A stretch of DNA of 64,000 nt from Delftia acidovorans (GCA_031286585.1 JAITUC010000029.1:54343-118342), one strand, 5' to 3'; shown: positions 8,754 to 17,277, counted from the stretch's first letter. Notes: a model not told the origin generated them from the letters alone. Numbers and translations: made by a program.

Positions 8754-10079
8754 TCAGGCCGGATCCCTGGCCAGCCGCAGGCCCGTCATCTGCCAGCGCG
8801 CCTGGGTGGGGAAGAAATTGCGGTAGCTGGCGCGCGCATGGCCGGGTGGCGTGAGGCAGGAGCCACCACGCAGCACGTACTGGTTGACCATGAACTTGCC
8901 GTTGTATTCACCCACCGCGCCCTCGGCCACCACAAAGCCCGGGTAGGCGGTGTAGGCCGACTGGGTCCACTCCCAGACCTCGCCCAGCGCATGGCTGCCG
9001 GGCTGCATGGCACGCGGGTGCACAGGGCCGGGCGGCTCGCCGTGCTCGGGGCGCTGCGCCATCTGCGCGGCAAGGGCCGCCTCCCATTCCGCCTCGGTGG
9101 GCAGGCGCGCGCCGGCCCAGCGCGCATAGGCATCGGCCTCGAAGTACGAGAGGTGGCAGACGGGCCTGCGCCCGTCCAGCGCCAGCGCGCCATGCAGGCT
9201 GAATTCCTGCCACATGCCGTCCATCACGCCACCGGCCTGGCGCCGCCAGTACCACGGGTGCTCCAGCTGCTGCGCGCAACGCCAGTCCCAGCCTTCGGCC
9301 AGCCACCACTGCGGCTGGGCATAGCCGCCATCCTTGACGAAGCGCAGGAACTCGGCATTGCTCACGGGCCGCTGCGCCATCTCGCAGCCCTGCAGGAACA
9401 CCTCGTGGCGCGGGCGCTCGTTGTCGAAGGCAAAGCCCTCGCCCGCATGGCCCACGGCGTGCATGCCGCGCGGCACGGTCAGCCACTGCAGCGGCGGCGG
9501 CAATCCACCGGGCTCTTGCGGCGCATGCGCGCCCTCTTCCTGCTCCCGGTACGCAGGCCACAGCGGGTGGCAGGACAGCAGGTGCTTGATGTCGGTCAGC
9601 AGCAGCTCCTGGTGCTGCTGCTCATGCTGCAGGCCCAGCTCCAGCAGCGCGGCCAGCCGTGCAGGCGGCTGCGTACCCCAGTCCTCGAACATCTGCAGCA
9701 TGCGCTGGTCCACGGCCTCGCGGTAGGCCAGCACCCGCGCCAGCGAGGGGCGCGTCAGCAGCCCACGCCGGGCACGCGGATGCCGTTCGCCCACCTGCTG
9801 GTAGTAGGAGTTGAACAGCACGCGAAAGTCGGCATCGAAGGGCGGCACTCCGGGCGCGTGCTCGGCCAGCACAAAGGTCTCGAAGAACCAGGTGGTATGC
9901 GCCAGATGCCATTTGGCCGGGCTGGCGTCTGGCATTGACTGCACGCAGGCATCCTCGGCCGACAGGGGCGCGGCCAGCAGCACGGTGCTCTGGCGCACGG
10001 CCTCGTAGCGCTGCACCCAGCGGAAGACGGCGGGCATCTCACGCATGGGCATGGATGACGGCAAACCACTGGCGCTCAT
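8754..10079 (-). CDS. egtB: Ergothioneine biosynthesis sulfoxide synthase EgtB
   Basis: Up to 441 residues. An N-terminal DinB-like domain carries the iron-ligand histidines in SPAKWHLAHTTWFFETF and in LQHEQQHQELLLTD (H-x3-H). The C-terminal formylglycine-generating-enzyme-like domain has RLPTEAEWEAAL and GEVWEWTQSAY and ends VLRGGSCLTP...YRNFFPTQARWQ. EgtB is a non-heme iron enzyme joining hercynine to a thiol donor (gamma-glutamylcysteine or cysteine) using O2. The first ATG overlaps the end of egtD by 41 bp; ATGs at 10052, 10046 and 10037 are alternatives and none has a strong ribosome site. Translational coupling to egtD is likely. Confidence 0.92.
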   Translation of the reverse strand: MSASGLPSSMPMREMPAVFRWVQRYEAVRQSTVLLAAPLSAEDACVQSMPDASPAKWHLAHTTWFFETFVLAEHAPGVPPFDADFRVLFNSYYQQVGERHPRARRGLLTRPSLARVLAYREAVDQRMLQMFEDWGTQPPARLAALLELGLQHEQQHQELLLTDIKHLLSCHPLWPAYREQEEGAHAPQEPGGLPPPLQWLTVPRGMHAVGHAGEGFAFDNERPRHEVFLQGCEMAQRPVSNAEFLRFVKDGGYAQPQWWLAEGWDWRCAQQLEHPWYWRRQAGGVMDGMWQEFSLHGALALDGRRPVCHLSYFEADAYARWAGARLPTEAEWEAALAAQMAQRPEHGEPPGPVHPRAMQPGSHALGEVWEWTQSAYTAYPGFVVAEGAVGEYNGKFMVNQYVLRGGSCLTPPGHARASYRNFFPTQARWQMTGLRLARDPA

Positions 10080-11097
10080 CCGTCCAGACCTGGCAGGGCC
10101 CGAAGCCCGCGCAGGCCAGCATTCCCAGGAATTCGGGCAGCGGGTACTTGTAGCTGTTTTCGGTGTGGATGGTCTCGCCGGCCGAGAAATGCCGCAGCCC
10201 CTGCGGCCAGCCCACGATCAGCGGGCGGCGCGCGCGCAGGTGCATCTCGATGCGCGATTGCTCGGCGTTGAAGAAGGCCACATGCTCCCAGTCGTCCGGG
10301 TTGAAGTCGCTGCCCAGCAGGCTGTTGACATGGCTGAGCAGGTTCAGGTTGAAGCGCGCCGTCACGCCCTGGGCGTCGTCATAGGCGGGTTCCAGCCATT
10401 GCGTGGACTTGGGCAGGTCTATGCCGATCAGCAGGCCGCCGTCGTCGTTGACCAGGGCACGCATCTGGCCCAGCATGCGCTGGGCCTGAACCGGGTCGAA
10501 ATTGCCGATGGACGAGCCCGGATAGAACAGCAGCCGCCCGGCCTGCGGGATATGGGGCGGCAGGGCCAGCGGCTCGGTGATGTCGGCCGTGACGGCATGG
10601 GCCTGCAGCTGCGGAAACTCCTCGGCCAGCCGCCGAACGGACTGGCGCAGGAATGGTCCCGCGATGTCCACGCCCACGAAATGCCGAGGCCGCAGGCTGC
10701 GGCACAGGCCGCGCACCTTCTCGCAATTGCCGGCGCCCAACTCGATCAGCACCTCGCTGCCGCGCAGGGCCTCGGCCATGGCGGGGCCCGAGTCGGCCAG
10801 GATGGCGGCCTCGGTGCGCGTGGGGTAGTACTCGGGCAACCGCGTGATCTGCTCGAAGAGTTCGCAGCCGCGCGCGTCGTAGAGGTATTTGGGAGAGACC
10901 TGGGCCTGGGGCTGCATCAGCCCGTGCTGCAGTTCGGCGCGGGTTGCGCGCAGTGCGTGGTCCGCCCATTGCGGGGCTGCCTCGCGCCTGCCGCCTTCGG
11001 CGGGCGCACGCGGCGCCGAAGGCAAAGGCAGCGGCACGCGCTGGGCGCGCGATGCCAGGGCAGAGGAAGACACGGTCGGTTCGTGGGCAGACAGCAT
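10039..11097 (-). CDS. egtD: L-histidine N-alpha-methyltransferase EgtD
   Basis: 352 residues from the ATG at 11097, with GAGG upstream; the open frame to 11439 is only an extension. The protein has a DUF2260-type methyltransferase fold: SPKYLYDARGCELFEQI, the SAM site EVLIELGAGNCEK, and FYPGSSIGNFDP, followed by the C-terminal substrate-binding segment EMHLRARR...IHTENSYKY. It trimethylates histidine to hercynine using three SAM, the first step to ergothioneine. It comes first in a two-gene egtDB unit. No egtA, egtC or egtE homologue is in the window, so the thiol donor and C-S lyase are encoded elsewhere or differ from the actinobacterial route. Confidence 0.93.
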   Translation of the reverse strand: MLSAHEPTVSSSALASRAQRVPLPLPSAPRAPAEGGRREAAPQWADHALRATRAELQHGLMQPQAQVSPKYLYDARGCELFEQITRLPEYYPTRTEAAILADSGPAMAEALRGSEVLIELGAGNCEKVRGLCRSLRPRHFVGVDIAGPFLRQSVRRLAEEFPQLQAHAVTADITEPLALPPHIPQAGRLLFYPGSSIGNFDPVQAQRMLGQMRALVNDDGGLLIGIDLPKSTQWLEPAYDDAQGVTARFNLNLLSHVNSLLGSDFNPDDWEHVAFFNAEQSRIEMHLRARRPLIVGWPQGLRHFSAGETIHTENSYKYPLPEFLGMLACAGFGPCQVWTDERQWFAVIHAHA

Positions 11098-11381
11098 GGT
11101 GGGGGCCTCGCGTTGTGCACCGCCCGCCGCAGCATGGTGAATGCCGCGTCCCGGCTTGCAGCAGGGCGCGGTCGCCAAGGGACGGACAGCCAATGGTGAC
11201 TGACGCCTGCCAACGGAAAACGAGCCTCGCAAGACGCGCACCGGCAGGCCGAGGCACCAGCCTAGGCGCCTGCCCATGGCATGCGGGTAGGACAGATTCC
11301 CCCGCGCGTGATTTTTTCGTGACCTGCCCGGTGGTGCACCGCAGCATGCCCGGGGCGGGCGCGAAGGTGCAGGTCCGGACG
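11098..11381. other. egtD upstream region, no gene seen
   Basis: 284 bp between the egtD start and the ompW terminator. It must hold the egtD promoter on the minus strand. No convincing -35/-10 pair or small gene was recognised. Confidence 0.4.
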
Positions 11382-11416
11382 AAAAAAATCCGGTATGCCG
11401 CGAACGGCATACCGGA
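11382..11416 (-). terminator. Intrinsic terminator of the ompW gene
   Basis: A perfect 12-bp stem (TCCGGTATGCCG / CGGCATACCGGA, loop CGAA at 11401-11404). Read on the minus strand it is followed directly by seven T residues (A-run at 11382-11388). It lies 72 bp past the ompW stop. Confidence 0.9.
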
Positions 11417-11487
11417 CCAAGTACCCATCCTTGCCTCACTACGCGCTGCCGGATGAAGCAGCGCGTGCCTCGCTCATGATCCGGAGA

Positions 11488-12102
11488 TCAGAAGCGATAG
11501 CCCAGTCCCACACCGACCAGCACCGGGTTCACCTTGAAGGTGCCCACCTTGTTGCCGCCGGAGCTCACGTCCGTTTCAATGAAGACCTTCTTCACGTCGA
11601 AATTCAGCGACCAGTTCTTGTCCAGCGCGTAGTCGAAACCGATCTGCAGCGCGCCGCCGAAACTGTTCTTCTTGATCGAGGGGTTCAACTGGGCCTGCAC
11701 GTCCGAGTTGAAGCTCACGCTCGAAAAGCGGGTGTAGTTCACACCGGCGCCGACGTAGGGCTTGAAGGCGCCGAAATTGGTGAAGTGGTATTGCGCCAGC
11801 AGCGTGGGCGGCAGGTGCTTGAGGCTGCCGATCTGGCCCAGGCCGTTGGCACGCAGGTCGTGCTTTTGCGGGTAGGTCAGCACCAGCTCGGCCGCGATGT
11901 TGGGCGTGAAGAAGTAGGACACGTCCAGTTCGGGCATCCACTTGTTGTTGATCGACAGACCCAGACCCGTGCTGTCCTTGTTGGCGCTGTCCAGATTCAC
12001 GGCGCGCACGCGCACCATCCAGGGGCCTTCGGCCTGCTGCGCAAACGCGGCACCCGACGACAGGGCGCAAACGGCAGCAACGGCGAGCAGAGTTCTTTTC
12101 AT
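11488..12102 (-). CDS. ompW: OmpW-family outer membrane protein
   Basis: 204 residues from the ATG at 12102, chosen because it begins the signal peptide MKRTLLAVAAVCALSSGAAFA, cleaved before QQAEG. The mature protein starts with GPWMVRVRAVNLD, continues with alternating beta strands (ELDVSYFFTPNIAAELVLTYPQKHDL, LPPTLLAQYHF, FKPYVGAGVNYTRF) and ends in aromatic GLGYRF, typical of an eight-stranded OmpW barrel. OmpW proteins form small hydrophobic-substrate channels in the outer membrane and often respond to stress. It is a single gene with its own strong terminator. Confidence 0.93.
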   Translation of the reverse strand: MKRTLLAVAAVCALSSGAAFAQQAEGPWMVRVRAVNLDSANKDSTGLGLSINNKWMPELDVSYFFTPNIAAELVLTYPQKHDLRANGLGQIGSLKHLPPTLLAQYHFTNFGAFKPYVGAGVNYTRFSSVSFNSDVQAQLNPSIKKNSFGGALQIGFDYALDKNWSLNFDVKKVFIETDVSSGGNKVGTFKVNPVLVGVGLGYRF

Positions 12103-12485
12103 GATGGAGAGTCTTGGAGTAGCCCGGGGCAAATCCCGTAGCTGTATTGCATCAGGGGCCGGCGGGGCCGGTCTTGTCCTAGCTCAAACCCGAAGGTGCA
12201 CGGCCCCGCGTGGCCGGATCGCGTTGGATGCATGCAACGCATTGCGCTGCGGGCCAGCGGCAACCGATTCGAGGTGCCTGGTTTGAGGCTCGAACTGCGA
12301 GATCGTGGCTCCATCGATCCATTTCGCCATTGCGGGCAGCCGGGCACTGGAATGCCGGGCCGGCATAAGCAAAGACGCAGATGCCACTTGCACGCCCATG
12401 CAATACGCACTAATTTGGAGGGCTGGCCCGGCCATCGGCGCCGAAGGCAGAATCTGCACGTATCCCATCCCTACCCGTCTCTTTC
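12103..12485. other. Divergent ompW / gst intergenic region
   Basis: 383 bp without a gene. It must hold the promoters of both flanking genes. One feature stands out: 12221-12240, GCGTTG and CAACGC arms around GATGCATG, a 20-bp near-palindrome with one mismatched pair, about 120 bp from the ompW start. It could be an operator. No small coding gene was recognised. Confidence 0.4.
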
Positions 12486-13106
12486 ATGACCACCCTCAAG
12501 CTCTACTACGCGCCCGGCACCTGCGCACTGGCCACCCGCATCGCCCTGATCGAAGCCAATGCGCCCCACGAAGTCATCAAGCTCGACTTCCCCAAGGGCG
12601 AGCAGCGCAGCCCCGAATACCTGGCCATCAACCCCAAGGGCCGCGTGCCCGCCCTGGTGACCGAGCGCGGCGTGCTCACCGAAACGCCGGCCCTGCTCGC
12701 CTACATCGCCCGCCGCTTCCCCGAGGCACGGCTCGCCCCGCTCGACGATGCGTATGCCTTTGCCCACATGCAGGATTTCCACAGCTACCTGTCCTCTACC
12801 GTGCACGTGGCCCACGCCCACGGCCGCCGCGCAGGCCGCTGGGCGGATGACGAGGCGGCCGTTGCCGCCATGCAGCGCAAGGTGGCAGCCAACATGGCCG
12901 AATGCTTCGGTGTGATCGAGCGCCATTACCTGGGCGATGCCCCCTGGGTGCTGGGCGCCGACTATTCCGTGGCCGACGCCTATCTGTTCACCATTGCCGG
13001 CTGGCTGGAGGGCGACGGCGTGGACATCGCCGGCTTCCCCAAGGTGCAGGCGCATTTCAAGCGCATGGGCGAGCGCGCTGCCGTGCGCGGGGCGCTGGGG
13101 AGCTGA
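12486..13106 (+). CDS. Glutathione S-transferase family protein
   Basis: 206 residues. The N-terminal thioredoxin-like domain starts KLYYAPGTCALATRIALIEA, with the catalytic Ser/Cys region PGTCA typical of bacterial beta-class enzymes. It contains INPKGRVPALV with the cis-proline and the glutathione-binding LTETPALLAYIA. The C-terminal helical domain includes GADYSVADAYLFTIAGW, the N-capping-box region. It should conjugate or reduce substrates with glutathione in the cytoplasm. The gene stands alone and the substrate cannot be inferred from its neighbours. Confidence 0.92.
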   Translation: MTTLKLYYAPGTCALATRIALIEANAPHEVIKLDFPKGEQRSPEYLAINPKGRVPALVTERGVLTETPALLAYIARRFPEARLAPLDDAYAFAHMQDFHSYLSSTVHVAHAHGRRAGRWADDEAAVAAMQRKVAANMAECFGVIERHYLGDAPWVLGADYSVADAYLFTIAGWLEGDGVDIAGFPKVQAHFKRMGERAAVRGALGS

Positions 13107-13198
13107 GAGGCGGAGACTGCCTGCGATACCCGCAATGAAGGCGCTTGGTCACGCACCTGTCGCAGGTTTGCGCCAGATGCCGTCCACTGGCTGATTCA

Positions 13199-13558
13199 TC
13201 AGGAAGGAATGCTGGCGCGCAATGCCTTGATGCGAGCCTGCAGAGCAGGCAGATCATCGCGAACCGTTTTCCATACCAGCGGCAGGTCCACCTTGTCATA
13301 CCCATGCGAGACACGATTGCGCATGGTGTAGATGACCAGCCAGGGAATATCGTCGTGCTGGGCGGCGAACTCCGGTTCTGCACGCTGGATGTTGTTCGAT
13401 GCCTCGCCAAGGATCTCGATATTGCGAATCACGGCGTCTTGCACCAGTTCGCTGTGCAGAAAGGCAGTCTGGTCCATGTCAGCCGTGTAGCGGGCAATGC
13501 GCTCCATGGCGTTCAGCATGTGGGCCAGATAGTCTGCAACCCGCAGCGCCTTGCTCAT
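13199..13558 (-). CDS. hepT: HepT-family HEPN toxin of a type VII TA pair
   Basis: 119 residues, all alpha-helical in character. The HEPN RNase motif R-x4-H-x-Y is exact: R80-NRVS-H85-G-Y87, preceded by NIEILGEASNNI, a DUF86/HepT hallmark. HepT toxins act as RNases that stop translation until their partner neutralises them, often by adding AMP near the catalytic tyrosine. Its ATG overlaps the stop of the upstream nucleotidyltransferase gene by ATGA (13555-13558), so the two are translationally coupled. This is a small accessory module amid core genes. Confidence 0.9.
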   Translation of the reverse strand: MSKALRVADYLAHMLNAMERIARYTADMDQTAFLHSELVQDAVIRNIEILGEASNNIQRAEPEFAAQHDDIPWLVIYTMRNRVSHGYDKVDLPLVWKTVRDDLPALQARIKALRASIPS

Positions 13559-13845
13559 ACCGGCAGGGCCTCGGCCAGCACCTGGTTACGGAAAGACTCC
13601 GGCAAGGCACCGGGCGTGAGCACATCGACCGGCACGCCCAGCAGGCGCTGCAGTTCCACCTGGATGGCGGCCACATCCATCAGGGTCGTTTCTACAGTGG
13701 GGTCGATGAGCAGGTCCAGGTCGCTGCCTTCCGTATCCTGCCCGTGCAATACGGAGCCGAATACACGGGCATTGCGGGCACGGTGGGACTCGACCACATG
13801 GCGAATCCCGGTACGGTTCAAAGCCAGCGCTTCAGAAGGTTTCAT
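13555..13845 (-). CDS. mntA: MntA-family minimal nucleotidyltransferase antitoxin
   Basis: 96 residues from the ATG at 13845, preceded by GAGGA with 5-nt spacing; a start at 13869 is possible but less well placed. The nucleotidyltransferase motif G-S-x10-D-x-D is exact (GS at residues 30-31, then D42 and D44), followed by LLIDPTVETT. In characterised pairs MntA transfers AMP from ATP onto HepT and blocks it. It comes first in the two-gene operon and overlaps hepT by 4 bp. A 15-bp inverted repeat lies 30 bp upstream and may be an autoregulatory operator. Confidence 0.9.
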   Translation of the reverse strand: MKPSEALALNRTGIRHVVESHRARNARVFGSVLHGQDTEGSDLDLLIDPTVETTLMDVAAIQVELQRLLGVPVDVLTPGALPESFRNQVLAEALPV

Positions 13846-13874
13846 GCATTCCTCGCCATACAAAGCCATCGCGT

Positions 13875-13889
13875 GACACGTGCCGTGTC
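13875..13889. promoter_or_regulatory. Inverted repeat upstream of mntA, possible operator
   Basis: GACACG-TGC-CGTGTC, perfect 6-bp arms with a 3-bp centre, ends 30 bp before the mntA start codon. Toxin-antitoxin operons commonly bind such palindromes for autoregulation. The role is inferred from position only. Confidence 0.4.
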
Positions 13890-14244
13890 GAGTGGATCCA
13901 TTCTAGGTGGCCTGATTCAAGTGATGGGCGAGCACACTGTGGGGTGCGTTGCGCTGGTGGGATAGAAGGCTGCCCGCGGCCTGCGATGGCCGCGCTCCGC
14001 CAAACAGATCGCTGTGGGTTCCAAGCCGTTTGAAACTGTTGCTTCAATCTTCCATGCACATTCACTAGCAAAAACAAAAAACCAGACGAGCATTCGTAAG
14101 TTCTCCTTGGCAGTCCACCAAGCCCCGGGCCTCTACCGCCGTCCGCAGGCCTTGCCTACAGTCGCCAGGACAGGCAGGGGCGTTGCACAAGGCTGCGCCT
14201 TTTCGCCATTCCAGAAACGACGGATTCAGACGACAGGGTGGAGC
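13890..14244. other. Intergenic region, no gene seen
   Basis: 355 bp between the mntA upstream repeat and the next gene, with an AT-richer stretch around 14025-14105 that stands out from the GC-rich surroundings. It probably holds the mntA promoter (minus) and that of the 84-residue gene (plus). No RNA gene or repeat was recognised. Confidence 0.35.
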
Positions 14245-14499
14245 ATGCAAAGACAAGCCAGGGTGATTGCCATCAACAACCAGACGGGGCTCATCGGCCT
14301 GCAGCCGGATGGAGAGCACAGCTGCGTGCTGGTGCAGCAGCTCGATACCCGCCCCGTGAACACGGGCCAGATGCTGTCGGGTGAGATGGACAGCGTGGGC
14401 ATGGAGACGTTTGTGAACGCGCAGACGCAGGACCGCATCGAGGTCTTCGTCGAAGCCTACGGGCTGTCTGCGGAGGCGGTGGAACTGGCGATGCGCTGA
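14245..14499 (+). CDS. Small conserved-looking hypothetical protein
   Basis: 84 residues from the ATG at 14245, with GGTGGA just upstream; the frame is open back to 14014 but without a ribosome site. The sequence alternates short hydrophobic strands and polar turns (ARVIAINNQTGLIGLQ, EHSCVLVQQLD) and reads like a small beta protein of OB or cold-shock size. It ends in a short helix (GLSAEAVELAMR). I do not recognise a family. It stands alone between the TA pair and a convergent gene. Confidence 0.55.
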   Translation: MQRQARVIAINNQTGLIGLQPDGEHSCVLVQQLDTRPVNTGQMLSGEMDSVGMETFVNAQTQDRIEVFVEAYGLSAEAVELAMR

Positions 14500-14546
14500 G
14501 TTGGCTGGAGGGTGCTGGAACTGATGCCGGTGCCGGTGCGGCAGTC

Positions 14547-15353
14547 TCAGGGCCGCGCCCACTGCGCCAGCGTGTGCCGCGCCAGGGCCTCGATATCCAG
14601 CGGAGACTGCGGGTCTACCGCAAGCTCTCCCAGCATCACCATGGCTTCGGGAATCTGGTTGCGCTCACGCAGCAACAGGGCCTTGTCCAGGAGCAGAAAG
14701 CCGCGGGTCTCGGCGTCGGGGCCGGCCTTCAGGCCGCTGTCCAGCAGGGCCAGGCGCTTGTCCGGGTCATCCTCCAGATGGGCGGCGGTCTTCCAGGCGG
14801 GGGCGAAGCCGGGCGTCTCGCGGGTCATGGCCAGGGCGGCCTGGCGCGCCTTGTCCCGGTCGGTTTCCCATTCCAGGGCAAGGTAGCGCAGGTAGGTGCC
14901 CTGGGGCAGCCTGCCGTCACGCTCCATGCGCAGGCTGTGCACGGCCGTCTTGGCGGTGAAGAAGCCCCTGGGCGCCAGTGCATCCACGCGCCGGTAATGC
15001 CGATAGGCCGCGTCAAAGTCCTTTTGCAGCAGGTAGGTGAATGCAGCGTCGTAGACGGGATAGGGCCAGCGCGGCGCCAGCTTAGAGGCGGTCTCGAAAT
15101 GTGCCAGGGCGGCGCGGTGATCGCCGCTCTGCCCTGCAGCGCGGCCCAAGGCATGGGCTTCGCGCGCGGCCTGGCTGGCGGGTGTGGCGGAGGGCAGCTC
15201 CCAGCTGAAGCGGCCATCGGCCTTGTCCAGGTCGCTGCGCCTGAGCACGCGGCCGGCGCTGTCCTTGAACACGATGTCGTCGGCCGCCAGGGCAGGCGCC
15301 GGCCCCAGCAGTGGCAATGCCACAGCCGTGGCAGCAAGCAAGGAGAACTTCAT
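14547..15353 (-). CDS. Secreted tetratricopeptide-like repeat protein
   Basis: 268 residues from the ATG at 15353 with AAGG upstream; the open frame runs on to 16013 but only this start gives a signal peptide (MKFSLLAATAVALPLLGPAPALA, cleaved before ADD). The mature part begins DIVFKDSAGRVLRRSDL and then carries helical repeats of TPR character (AREAHALGRAAGQSGDHRAALAHFETASKLAP, YPVYDAAFTYLLQKDFDAAYRHYRRVDALAP). The protein is probably periplasmic and would serve protein-protein contact. The specific role is unknown. It lies 32 bp after the next minus-strand gene, so the two may be co-transcribed. Confidence 0.72.
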   Translation of the reverse strand: MKFSLLAATAVALPLLGPAPALAADDIVFKDSAGRVLRRSDLDKADGRFSWELPSATPASQAAREAHALGRAAGQSGDHRAALAHFETASKLAPRWPYPVYDAAFTYLLQKDFDAAYRHYRRVDALAPRGFFTAKTAVHSLRMERDGRLPQGTYLRYLALEWETDRDKARQAALAMTRETPGFAPAWKTAAHLEDDPDKRLALLDSGLKAGPDAETRGFLLLDKALLLRERNQIPEAMVMLGELAVDPQSPLDIEALARHTLAQWARP

Positions 15354-15385
15354 GGTGTATCGGGCCTTGTCGGGAAGCCCCGATA

Positions 15386-15994
15386 TTAGGGCGCAGCCCC
15401 TGTGGGGCTGACGGCAGGCAGGGATTCCACTGCGCGGGCAGCGGGGGCAGGCCGGCCCCTGGCCCGGCCGCGCTTGCTGGCCAGGTGGTTCATTTGCCAT
15501 TCCAGCGATTCGGTGTCGAAGTCGAAGGCGTCGAGCAAGGCAATGGCCTTTCTGGCCTCCCTGAAGTCGATGTCCGTGATGGGCGGGCCGTGCCTCAGCG
15601 ACAGGTCGTGCTTGAGCAGCCATTCCTGCAGATCGGCCAGGGCGACGAGGGAGATGCCCTGGTTGATGAGCTGGGACGCGCTGACCTGCGCGAGCATGGC
15701 CGGCGTCAGCTGCCTGGACGAGCGCAGGCCCAGCACCCGCTTGAGCTTGGCCACCAGCGGCGTGCGCAGCTCGAACTGGGGCATGCTCTCGAAGTGGGCC
15801 AGGGATTCGAGGTAGAGATCTGGCTCCGCGTGGATGGCGGCCAGGTCGTTGGGCAGATGCAGCAGCTCGCAGATGCGATGGAGTGCCGTGCGCGCTCGCT
15901 CGGTGCTGAGTTTCTCGGCCCTGCCCGCTTGCGCGAGCGTGCAGCCGGCGATGACGGACCGCAGCACCCTGGCCTTGGTGAGGTTGGAAATCAT
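15386..15994 (-). CDS. Hypothetical protein with an HTH-like N terminus
   Basis: 202 residues from the ATG at 15994, which has a near-perfect AGGAGG 5 bp upstream; a longer frame to 16615 is a shadow. Residues 8-45 (ARVLRSVIAGCTLAQAGRA, then ERARTALHRICELL) look like a helix-turn-helix of the sigma-region-4 or LuxR kind. The remainder is helical with no motif I know, and the tail is rich in Arg, Ala and Pro. It may be a DNA-binding regulator. A 10-bp inverted repeat lies about 60 bp upstream. It could be co-transcribed with the TPR-like gene downstream. Confidence 0.6.
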   Translation of the reverse strand: MISNLTKARVLRSVIAGCTLAQAGRAEKLSTERARTALHRICELLHLPNDLAAIHAEPDLYLESLAHFESMPQFELRTPLVAKLKRVLGLRSSRQLTPAMLAQVSASQLINQGISLVALADLQEWLLKHDLSLRHGPPITDIDFREARKAIALLDAFDFDTESLEWQMNHLASKRGRARGRPAPAARAVESLPAVSPTGAAP

Positions 15995-16051
15995 GGAGCC
16001 TCCTGATGAACACCCGGGGACCGGTGCGGGTGCGAATTCAGCCGCCCGGTC

Positions 16052-16089
16052 CCGACAACGGATCCGATGCGGCGATGTGCCGTTGTCGG
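16052..16089. repeat. 10-bp inverted repeat upstream of the HTH-like gene
   Basis: CCGACAACGG at 16052-16061 and CCGTTGTCGG at 16080-16089, a perfect inverted repeat with an 18-nt spacer. It sits in the 305-bp gap between YedI and the HTH-like gene. It could be an operator or an mRNA leader hairpin. Nothing else was recognised in this gap apart from the hairpin at 16231. Confidence 0.45.
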
Positions 16090-16230
16090 AGCCTCGGCGG
16101 CCGGCACGCGCAAACGCATTGCGCCGCCCCCAAGGGACAGGAGGCCGCCTGGCCTTGCGGAGTTCCAGCGGAATGCATGTGCTTGCGCCTACAGTCAAAT
16201 GCGATGCGCTGAAGCGCAAATTCCATGCAA

Positions 16231-16252
16231 ACGGGGGCCTTCCGGCCCCCGT
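16231..16252 (-). terminator. Hairpin after the yedI-like gene
   Basis: A perfect 9-bp stem (ACGGGGGCC / GGCCCCCGT, loop TTCC) 48 bp past the YedI stop. On the minus strand it is followed by TTTGCATGG, a weak T-tract. Confidence 0.55.
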
Positions 16253-16299
16253 GGCGTGCCTTGCCGACCGCAGGGCCGGCCGGCGATGCTTGCCGCAAC

Positions 16300-17277
16300 T
16301 CAGCGGTGGCGCAGGCGCTTGATGCCTTCGACAGCCGCCAGCACGATGGCGCCGGCCACGATGCCGGCCAGTGCGTTGAGCACATTGACGGCCAGCACCT
16401 GCCACAGGCCGCCCAGCGCGCCCTGGGCCACGGCCTCGCCCAGCCCCGCCACGGCGTGGTGCAGCACAGGCACGCCGTGCACGAGGATGCCGCCGCCCAC
16501 CAGGAACATGGCGGCCGTGCCCGCAACGGACAGCCCCTTCATCAGCCAGGGCGCGGCGGCGACGATGCCCCGGCCCAGCGCGCGCGCAGCGGCGCTGGCG
16601 CGCTGGCCCAGCCACAGGCCCAGGTCATCGAGCTTGACGATGCCGGCCACCAGGCCATAGACGCCCAGGGTCATGATGATGGCGATGCCTGCCAGCACGG
16701 CCACCTGCTGCCCGAACGGGGCGGCGGCCACGGTGCCCAGCGTGATGGCGATGATTTCGGCGGAGAGGATGAAGTCCGTGCGCACGGCGCCCTTGATCTT
16801 GTCCTTTTCCATGGCGACGAGGTCCATGCCCGCATCGGCATTGGCCTGGGTCAGGCGCTCGCGCTCCACGGCATCTTCCTCGGGCGAATGCAGGAACTTG
16901 TGGGCCAGCTTTTCGCAGCCCTCGAAGCACAGGAAGGCGCCGCCGGCCATGAGCAGGGGCGTGATGGCCCAGGGAATGAAGGCGCTGATGAGCAGCGCCG
17001 CAGGCACCAGGATGGCCTTGTTGATCAGCGAGCCCTTGGCCACGGCCCAGACCACGGGGATCTCGCGCTCGGCCCGCACGCCGGTGACCTGCTGCGCATT
17101 GAGGGCCAGGTCATCGCCCAGCACGCCGGCCGTCTTCTGCGCGGCCACCTTGGTCATGACGGAAACATCGTCGGCCATGGCCACGCTCTTGCGTGCCGCG
17201 ACCTTGGTCATGAGGGCCACGTCGTCCAGGATCGCCGCAATATCGTCCAGCAGCATCAGCAAACCAGCACCTGCCAT
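16300..17277 (-). CDS. yedI: YedI family (DUF808) inner membrane protein
   Basis: 325 residues from the ATG at 17277, preceded by CTGGAG; a frame to 17355 is an unsupported extension. It begins with the characteristic [26 protein letters not shown], followed by a repeated [19 protein letters not shown]. It then has about six membrane segments, including [32 protein letters not shown] and [15 protein letters not shown]. Homologues are described only as inner-membrane proteins of unknown function. It follows the VWA gene by 128 bp on the same strand, with an imperfect hairpin between, so it may be read with the upstream operon or separately. Confidence 0.88.
   Translation of the reverse strand: MAGAGLLMLLDDIAAILDDVALMTKVAARKSVAMADDVSVMTKVAAQKTAGVLGDDLALNAQQVTGVRAEREIPVVWAVAKGSLINKAILVPAALLISAFIPWAITPLLMAGGAFLCFEGCEKLAHKFLHSPEEDAVERERLTQANADAGMDLVAMEKDKIKGAVRTDFILSAEIIAITLGTVAAAPFGQQVAVLAGIAIIMTLGVYGLVAGIVKLDDLGLWLGQRASAAARALGRGIVAAAPWLMKGLSVAGTAAMFLVGGGILVHGVPVLHHAVAGLGEAVAQGALGGLWQVLAVNVLNALAGIVAGAIVLAAVEGIKRLRHR

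Noticed and set aside
11382..11416. Strong palindrome first considered as an operator for egtD
   Set aside because: The T-run directly after the stem on the minus strand and its place after ompW make it an intrinsic terminator.
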